Positions 49,861 to 56,512 of a DNA stretch of 56,512 bases are shown here, piece after piece (position 1 is the first letter of the stretch; each line of letters starts with the position of its first letter). Source of the DNA: Owenia fusiformis. Its lineage: Eukaryota > Annelida > Polychaeta > Sabellida > Oweniidae. The notes under the pieces are model-generated. The model searched no databases. It saw only the letters and a program-made list of their open reading frames with translations, and had not been told where the DNA came from. A program made the translations under genes and the position numbers. The stretch is taken from NCBI GenBank assembly GCA_903813345.2, contig CAIIXF020000724.1, forward strand, positions 1 through 56,512, written 5' to 3'.

Positions 49861-50014
49861 GAATGCAACTTGCTGTTGGCTACTGGATTAACCTACTATT
49901 TTATGACCAATTCATTTTTATATGAACAAAATAGTGGCATGTAATATTCATATTTAAATGGGTTGACCATAAAACATTAAGCTAATCCAGTACCCGACAG
50001 CTGATAGTTGCATT
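49861..50014. mobile_element. Small palindromic MITE
   Basis: The left half (GAATGCAACTTGCTGTTGGC, then TACTGGATTA, ATTTTATGACCAA) is an imperfect reverse complement of the right half (TTGACCATAAAACATTAAGC, TAATCCAGTA, then GACAGCTGATAGTTGCATT). It is about 155 bp with arms of about 60 bp. No ORF. Confidence 0.75.
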
Positions 50015-50208
50015 TGCAAATACAAGCAAAGTGACTATGTTATCAAACTTTCTTTCGTAATGATATATTGTCATAATTTGTCATATTTTGATACACTCAC
50101 ACTCAATACCCAAAGGATAAACAGTTGAAATTGGTTACACTATCTACTGTGCTATAATTTTACATAACATTTTATTCAATGAATTAAAAATACAAATTCT
50201 ATGATATA

Positions 50209-51308
50209 CAGGGTGGGCCAAAAAAAGTTCACCCTTTTTCATTTTAATCTAATTTTCTTATTTTTGATGCAATGCCTCTAAAAATTGATATGTATATAGC
50301 TCAGACATTTCTGTACATGTTGTTAGGATTTGAGTGAAATTTATGCAACAATGTTGTCATGACACCTAAAATATATTTATGGTGTCATGAAAAAAAAACA
50401 GAAATTCACTTCATTTACAAAATGGCGGATTATAAAAAAAGGAGGGAAATTTGAAAAGAAGTTATCATGGTAAATATAATTTTTATGTCAGTTAATGCAA
50501 AATATTACAAAGTAGAGTGTTAATTAATAGTCAGAGTTGATGATAAACATCTCTTTAAACAATTAAGTACTCTTATAAACACCCGATACTACCATAGATG
50601 AGTTGGTCAACAAGTTACTGAAAATCCATGGTTTTATCCAATTTTCCTCATTTTTACGTTCACAATATTGATAATAATTTGATGGTTTTATGTAATACAC
50701 TTATGATATAATTACAAATGAATAAGTTATTAAATTCTACATAATATAATTTGTACAAGATGCCATTTTAATTCTGTTCATGCTTTATAGTGCAGGGAAA
50801 AGGAGTACTCAGAGTTGGGAATACTAATACTGGTGATTTTATTCCAAGCTCAGAGTCATTGGGCACCCCTTAAGAGTTGAGTTCAAACTGGGATTAATGA
50901 AAATTACTATTTAAAAATGAACTGCAATTCTTTTTCAGTAACTGTCACAGGATATCATGCCTCCCCTATCAGATGAACTAGAAAAACATGTTCATAGTGT
51001 TCCCATCCATTCAGTTCAAGAACTCCAACAAAGAATAACTTTATGTTGGGAACAATTATCACAACAATCAATTAACGCGGTAATAAATAAATGGCGTCAT
51101 AGACTAAAACTGGTTGTGCAGGAACAAGGAGGACATATTGAACATTTACTTTAAAAACAAAACAGCCAAAGACACACCTAATGTTATATATCAACCTTGT
51201 TTAGAAATGTCTCAGTTATCTACATATCAATTTTTTAAGGGATTGCATCAAAAATAAAAAAAATGAGATTAAAATGAAAAAGGGTGAACTTTTTTTTGGC
51301 CCACCCTG
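50209..51308 (+). mobile_element. Internally deleted mariner-family element, both ends intact
   Basis: The termini CAGGGTGGGCCAAAAAAAGT and ACTTTTTTTTGGCCCACCCT are inverted repeats, flanked by TA at 50207-50208 and 51309-51310. The complementarity extends inwards for roughly 85-100 bp with small indels. The 1,100-bp body holds a possible transposase start (ATGGCGGATTATAAAAAAAG near 50422, soon closed by a stop) and an intact-looking C-terminal reading frame at 50957. The catalytic centre is missing, so the copy is non-autonomous. Confidence 0.9.
50957..51154 (+). pseudogene. Mariner-type transposase C-terminal fragment
   Basis: Sixty-five codons ending TAA, just inside the right terminal repeat. 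The pattern of ELEKHVHSVPIHSVQELQQR, then W near the middle, I-N-K-W-R-H-R-L and a final GGHIEHLL is the usual C-terminal end of DDE/D transposases of this type, where helices follow the last catalytic residue. The DDE/D catalytic region itself is absent. The ATG is probably internal to the original gene, not a true start. It cannot encode an active enzyme. Confidence 0.8.
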
Positions 51309-51603
51309 TATATGCCTAATAGAAATACACTTATGATAAATATATCCCATACCATAAATACAATAGTGAAGTTGAAAGATTATTAAGCGCACCATATATA
51401 TATTGAATTTTTAACAGAATCTCAAACAAAATATTTAGTATTTAAATTTTGAATTTTAAGCATAGTTCTGGTGTCCTTCAAACATGATTTTATTGAATAC
51501 TCATTCATAAATACAAACCATATACTCAATCATGTTTTGACTAATTAAGTATGACAATGTAACAATAAGATGAATTTAAATTTTGGCTAGATTTTATATT
51601 TAA

Positions 51604-52329
51604 ATTGCCTCAATTGATACATTTGATTTCTATTTGAGTCTAAAAAACACTATTCCAAAATCTTGCCTAAGAGACGTCATGGAGAATAATCAGAATATCA
51701 CTGATTATAAAATAAATAAAGCACACGTACAAAAGTTCCTTACTCAGTCAAAGATTAGTAAAATAATATACTGGGAATTTGTTCAGAATTTAGAAAAGAA
51801 TTCAAAATATATAGAAGGATGGAATAAAGATCTGAATTTGTCACTCAATCAAAATGATTGGAAGAAGATAAATAAACTTAACAAACTGAGTAACTATGAA
51901 CCTAAGTTATCATCCTTCACTTATAAAGTCCTTCACAGATTTTTAGCAACTAATACATACCTAAAAATGTGTGGACTCGTAGAGTCAAACATTTGCACTT
52001 TTTGTAAAGCAAATCCTGAAACGATTTGCCATCTTCTGTATGAATGTACTATTGTAAGTGCCGTATTAAATGACATTAAACAATGGCTTCCTTTAGAGCT
52101 CACATTGCTATGCACTAAACAAAATGTATTGATAGGACCTGAGAGTATAAATGAGAAGACAATCATCTTAAATAATATGCTATGTATTTTTAAAAGGTAT
52201 GTTTTTTTGTGCAAATATTCTATGCTAAAACCAACACTTAAAGGTTTTATAAGTAATGTGAAGGAATATTTTATTATGGACAAACGGGTTGGCAGAGGCG
52301 ATAAGTGGAAAATCATGGAAACAAAATGA
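51604..52329 (+). pseudogene. LINE ORF2 C-terminal domain with zinc-binding motif
   Basis: The frame is open from after the stop at 51601 to TGA at 52327-52329. No natural start exists, because the reverse transcriptase and endonuclease regions upstream are missing. It contains F-T-Y-K-V-L-H-R-F-L and, at 51994-52047, CTFCKANPETICHLLYEC, a C-x2-C-x8-H-x4-C zinc-binding motif. That motif is typical of the domain after the reverse transcriptase in L1-like elements (the zf-RVT type). The C-terminal region is Lys-rich. The frame is intact over about 240 codons, so insertion is fairly recent. The long minus-strand ORF at 51933-52454 is its shadow. Confidence 0.8.
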
Positions 52330-52575
52330 AACAAATGAAACTGATGATTTTTTCCTTTAAATAAATAAAAAAATGCCAATGGTATAACGACTCTTAAGAC
52401 GAAATATTTAACCACTGTACTGTATTGTAAAATTGTTAAATGTAGGTTTACCATGTAACTGTACTGTAACTGTAATTGTTTTTTGCAATTGCTTTAACAT
52501 GCTTATTCTTTGAAATAAAAAAAATTATAAAAAAAATAAAATAAATAAAGAAATAAATAAAATAAAATAAAAATA
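51604..52575 (+). mobile_element. 5'-truncated LINE (non-LTR retrotransposon) 3' end
   Basis: It consists of the C-terminal reading frame of an ORF2-type protein, about 190 bp of 3' untranslated sequence and an A-rich tail of AAATAAAA-type repeats (about 52517-52575). 5' truncation and an A-rich 3' tail are the usual result of incomplete target-primed reverse transcription. The left boundary is uncertain because similarity cannot be traced upstream of about 51604. Confidence 0.8.
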
Positions 52576-52755
52576 GCTTATATTTAACTGTTGAAATTTT
52601 TAAATTGCATATAAAATGAAAAATAGCGTAACACTCCAGCTCTTTGTCATACATGATACAAAAAGTTAATTTCTGAAGTTTTTTAAATCTGGCATATATC
52701 ATAGAAAATGTATATTTATTGTCTTGATTATTCTTTTTTTTTTATTTACACAGCC

Positions 52756-52824
52756 ATGGCGAGAAAACCAAAAGGATTGAGGAAAAGAGAATATGTCAAG
52801 AGGTCCAAGTTAGACCTAAAAAAG
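52756..52824 (+). CDS. Start-codon exon of an unrecognised gene (basic protein), exon 1 of coding part
   Basis: A T-rich tract ends in TTTACACAG, a good splice acceptor, so the exon begins at 52754. The ATG at 52756 sits in an ideal Kozak setting (GCCATGG). Twenty-three codons follow, ending exactly before GTAAAC at 52825. The peptide is strongly basic (MARKPKGLRKREYVKRSK, then LDLKK) and looks like a nuclear-localisation or nucleic-acid-binding tail. It ends in phase 0, matching the exon at 54890. The acceptor ahead of the ATG implies at least one 5' non-coding exon upstream. I do not recognise the family. No other frame of this exon continues into the next exon without a stop. Confidence 0.7.
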
Positions 52825-54889
52825 GTAAACTATTAACAACAGTTCTAAAAATGGTCATCTATGTTGTAACCTTGTAAACTAGATGGAGAGCAGTGTTATA
52901 TGACTATTGTTATATTTCATCATCTAGAGCTACTGGGTAGGTATGCTGTTACCTAGATGTTGTGAGTTTGAGAAACATGTTTATAGTCAATGAATGATCA
53001 CTGTCTGGGGTTTCAGTTATAAAAATTTGACAACTCAAGTTGTGATTCCTTAAGGACAGTCGAGCATGTGTTAGTATGTAACTGAGTGAACCCTTTAGGT
53101 ATCCTGGGTAATGGAATCTAGCCAAGTAGTATAGAGCTCTGGATACATCAGGTAAGGTGATTGGTGCTATAACCTGGAAGTTTAATTGGGTGTGGGCTTT
53201 ATATATTTTCACTCATTTATGATCAATGGCTGGGCTTTAAGTGGCAGAGTTTCTTGTTCCAAGTCATTGGGAACAATTGAGTGAAAATGTCTGTGCATAA
53301 CTTATGTCATTTAAAGATGCTGAATTTCCTGAGCTGTAAACATTTCAGGATAAATCAAGATAGACAACTGTTTTTGCAATTACAGGTCATGAGATAGATA
53401 ATTGTGCTTATTGATTCATCGATCACGAAAGTGTTCCACTGTATGTTTTTAAGGACAGTGTGTATGAATGTAGTGAAAATATGTAATGAAACACTCAGTC
53501 TTGGGGATTTTCTGAAGAGTCAAGGGCATTGGATAAGTTACTACCTGGGCTCTTTTTATTATTCATTTATTATCACTAAGCTTCCAGTTGCAGTGTTGTA
53601 GTATGTGAGTATGAATATGACATCTAGTGTGTTTGAGTGAATTAGTCAATCAATCTCAGGTACTGGATACATCAAACTGACTATGTAGCATCCTAACCCT
53701 GCGAAAGTGATTTGCATAGGTATGTATTCATTATCCCATCGAATAAAATTCGGAGGGATATAGAGAATGCCTCCATCCATCTGTCCGTTTGTCCGTATGT
53801 ACGTCCGTACGTATAAACGTCTGTGTGTCCGTTAGGGCAATAACTCGAATACCATTGGCCTGATTTTGTTAATATTTTGTACATATATGCCCTATAGTGG
53901 TAGAAGTTCTGTTAGAAAGCTGATTTTTAAAATGATCACTCATTTAAAAATAGCAGCCATTTAGTGTCAATTTTACAGTTATTTAGGTGCAATGTGTAAA
54001 ACTGTAATAGCAATATGTTTTAAATGTAAAAAATGATATAGGACATTAATAAAGCTAGAAATGTTGATATTAAAGAAGCACATGGCGACCACCTTGACAA
54101 ATGTCGGCCTTTACTCGTTATTTTCCTATTTTTGCTGTAACTCAAAAAGTAGTGGAGCAATTTTGTTCATAATTGGTATGTGAATACTATAAGCATGACA
54201 CACTGTCTAATGACAATTTTTGTAAATATTTCCAGCCATTGCTGTTCGATGGGATTTGCTACGCTTTGGCATTGCTATTGTCTAGTTTGTATTAGTCATT
54301 CATTCATCTGAATACCAGATACTATACTTTTTGCAATATTCCGTGGTTTTATATTTTGCTTTTTTGTGTTATTGAAAATTTTCAGTTTCTATAAGTTTTC
54401 TGTAACCTTCACTTTTTTCAAATTTTTAAATCATATTTGGTGATTTGAGACATTTCAAAATGTCGCATGTTTTTTATGTAAATTTGCATGTTTATCTTAT
54501 CTTATTGAACATTAATATCGGCAATACTAGTGCCCTCACAAAGATTTGTTGGTTTTGCCTCAGACCAGGCTCATGCTTTCAAAAATACCTTTATTGCCAA
54601 GCAGTAAAATACTGCAAACTCTGAGTGATTTCTGTTGCAGTGTTGCAACAACCAATCAGATTGCGAGTTCTTAATAGGGGAAATACTAACTGCTTATCGA
54701 AGGGGGTAAAAAGAAAGAATATATTCTGGATTTTGAAGCCCTGTGATTGGAGGATGTATTTTTTGTGAATTTAGATCATTAGAATTTCATGGCTTCTTTA
54801 ATTTACAAATTTATAATGCTCTTAAAAAGCGCAAAATATAATGGCATACAAAAAAATACTGAGAGTACAGTAAGAATAATTTTTTACAG
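52825..54889 (+). other. Intron between the two coding exons
   Basis: It starts GTAAAC and ends TTTTTTACAG. At about 2.07 kb, it contains a repeat element (53733-54255) and otherwise AT-rich sequence with short, unconvincing ORFs (52949-53212 minus, 53404-53601 plus). An additional small in-phase exon cannot be excluded. Confidence 0.65.
53733..54255. mobile_element. Intronic repeat with ATCCCATCGAA inverted ends
   Basis: ATCCCATCGAA at 53733-53743 is an exact reverse complement of TTCGATGGGAT at 54245-54255. Just inside the left end is ATTCGGAGGGATATAGAGAA followed by a GTCC/GTACGTCC-rich tract (about 53775-53835), as in the repeat at 39281. Probably a non-autonomous element; no ORF. Confidence 0.65.
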
Positions 54890-56512
54890 GCAACACCTGA
54901 TCGGAGGAAGAAGCGAAGGGTTGGTGGGTATGATTCCTGCGAAGGTCGCGGTGGGGGTGATGCATTTGCATCGCGGCTGGAGGGAGACCAAATGCATTCC
55001 CAACCTGTAGTAGTGCTTACTGTACCCAGAATAACTGAAGTGCTTACTGTACCTAGAATAGAAACTGAAGTGCTTACTGTACCTAGAATAGAAACTGTAG
55101 AGCTTACTGTACCTGAAATAGAAACTGAAGTGCTTACCGATCCTAAAATAGAAACTGTAGCACTTACTGTACCTGAAATAGAAACTGAAATGCTTACTGT
55201 GCCTAAAGTACAAGCTGAAGTACAAACTGAAATACAAACTGAAGTGCCTAATTTACCTAAAATACCATGTGGAAAGCAAGAAATGCCAGTACCATTGTGC
55301 TTCAATAAGACCATACTTTCCGAAGTTGCATTCACTTGTTCAACTGAATATATGTATAAAAACATTGATATGATATCGCGTACAACTTCTAATATTACTG
55401 AGAACAATACAAACCATCACAAGGTGTTAGCAGAAGATATGGAAGATTCATTAATATCTGAGTTGGCCACACTGTTAATACAGAATACCATAAAGAAATC
55501 TGAGAAGAAGAAACTCAGAAAACTTACCAAATTTGCCAATGTGTCAGCAGAGGTTGGAACTGTCACACAACCAAAAGATATTTTAATAGCAAACTGCATT
55601 GATACTCTTGGAAAATCTCTCAAAATTATTCATGATGTGAACGCACTTCTTACTGATAACAATGATATTCTTAGATCTCTGTTGAAATCAGAAAAGTTCT
55701 TAAGTAACAAAATAAGGAGACAAGAAAGATCTGAAGTTATCAAAATGAAAGCAAGAAGAAAGAAAATGGAACGACATTTAAAAAACAATGAAACATTACA
55801 GCCTATTCTTATAAAAACACAGAAACTATCGAGGCGTAAACTTGGACGATTGAAAAGCAACTCAACTTCAAAACAACAAAAGCATGTCCCAGATAGTACT
55901 TTCAGAGCTTCACAACCAGAGAAACATGTATTGCCACACCATGATCTAGAACAGTTTTTGTTTGACAACACTGTAAGAGTACCACCAATTGAAAATAATG
56001 ATCTCAAAATCTTAAACATTGATAACACTGAAACACTGTTCAAGCTGAATATTGAACACTGTTCAAACAGGAAAGAATTGAAAAGATCCAAATATCTTAG
56101 TTACAAATCAGATATTGATACAACTAGAAACAAACCAGAAACTAGAAATGTGCCAGACAGTGAAAATCCATACTTTGTAGAAATTGTAGAACAAATGCAA
56201 GATATTTTTGCTGAAGGATGTTTACGCGTTCCACCAGTAACGATTCATAGTCATAGCAAAAACAATGAAATACTGTCTTCCATGAACCATAAATATGAAG
56301 TGAAAAAGGCTGAAATCTTAGAAGCTGACAATGATGACAAACTGTTTAATGAAAATGTGTCTTCGAAAGATTTACAAACTGGAACAAAATACAAAGTTTC
56401 CCAAACTGGAGGTTACAACCCAAAAGATAATTCTAAGGATAAATCAAAGGAAAGTCCTGATGATGTAACTGTTTTAAAAGAAACCTACAGTGAGCCTATT
56501 GGGAATTTTAAC
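54890..56512 (+). CDS. Long exon of an unrecognised repeat-containing, basic/coiled protein (runs off window)
   Basis: After the acceptor TTTTTTACAG the frame stays open for 541 codons to the last base of the window, in phase with the start exon at 52756. That gives at least 564 residues with no stop. Exon residues 1-30 are basic then Gly-rich (DRRKKRR, GRGGG). Residues 40-109 are seven copies of a 10-residue repeat (consensus EVLTVPRIET), followed by Gln/Glu-rich remnants. Residues 185-300 look helical and end in a very basic stretch (NKIRRQERSEVIKMKARRKK, then MERHLK). Residues 362-366 and 446-450 carry a repeated RVPP(I/V) motif. The remainder is polar, Asn/Lys/Glu-rich and probably disordered. 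I recognise no catalytic domain, signal peptide or membrane segment. A nuclear or scaffold role is a guess from composition. Confidence 0.75.
55007..55216 (+). repeat. In-frame 30-bp minisatellite inside the long exon
   Basis: Seven tandem 30-nt units, each containing variants of GAAGTGCTTACTGTACCTAG, encode ten-residue repeats. Because the unit is a multiple of three, copy-number change would alter protein length without breaking the frame. The repetitive Ser/Thr/Val-rich minus-strand ORFs at 54811-55407 and 54884-55237 are antisense shadows. Confidence 0.88.

Noticed and set aside
51933-52454. 173-codon minus-strand ORF
   Set aside because: It is a shadow of the LINE C-terminal frame, which carries a real zinc-binding motif.
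54811-55407. 198-codon minus-strand ORF rich in Ser/Thr/Val repeats
   Set aside because: It is the antisense of the in-frame 30-bp repeat in the plus-strand exon and crosses that exon's splice acceptor.
55417-56091. Minus-strand ORFs of 68 and 153 codons
   Set aside because: They lie antisense to the long plus-strand exon and have no recognisable domain.

Overview
This is non-coding-rich eukaryotic DNA, almost certainly from an animal. The evidence is a Penelope-like retroelement with a GIY-YIG domain, a mariner-family element with TA target sites, a 5'-truncated LINE, many palindromic MITE-like elements, and a spliced gene with AG/GT boundaries at the right edge. There are no bacterial operons, ribosome binding sites or tRNA/rRNA genes. 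The mix of GTCC-rich dispersed repeats, foldback elements and Penelope fits a marine invertebrate, but the sequence alone does not fix the phylum.

Layout. 1-4.1 kb: nested foldback elements, including two 5'-truncated Penelope-like copies arranged head to head as an almost perfect 1,020-bp palindrome (1319-2338 / 2409-3428). 4.18-13.0 kb: four long AT-rich composite repeat units (A-D). Each has a palindromic head, usually a GCTGAGTAAGTA minisatellite, blocks recurring at 476 or 608 bp, and a conserved TTGACCT-rich tail ending in (TAA)n. 13.0-13.27 kb: five short hairpins in tandem. 13,274-34,783: exactly 30 tandem copies of a 717-bp unit in which I saw no substitutions. The unit is a CpG-rich, divergent relative of the flanking units, and each copy ends in a 12-bp-stem hairpin. 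34.78-36.08 kb: a fifth AT-rich unit (E), cut off midway, whose head closely matches that of unit A.

36-50 kb is intergenic or intronic DNA crowded with small inverted-repeat elements. One 748-bp foldback element sits in a tandem repeat whose second copy preserves the uninterrupted site. There is also a decayed mariner-like transposase on the minus strand. 50.2-51.3 kb is an internally deleted mariner-family element with both ends intact. 51.6-52.6 kb is the 3' end of a LINE.

The one convincing host gene is at the right end on the plus strand. A start exon (ATG at 52756) is followed by a long exon from 54890 that is open to the window edge. The two join in phase and encode at least 564 residues of a basic, repeat-containing protein I do not recognise. 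A splice acceptor just before the ATG implies 5' non-coding exons further left.

The most unusual feature is the hairpin-punctuated repeat system at 4.18-36.1 kb. Two related families share tail architecture, every unit abuts a hairpin or palindrome, and one subfamily has been amplified to 30 identical copies. I suggest, as inference only, amplification through a circular or rolling-circle intermediate.
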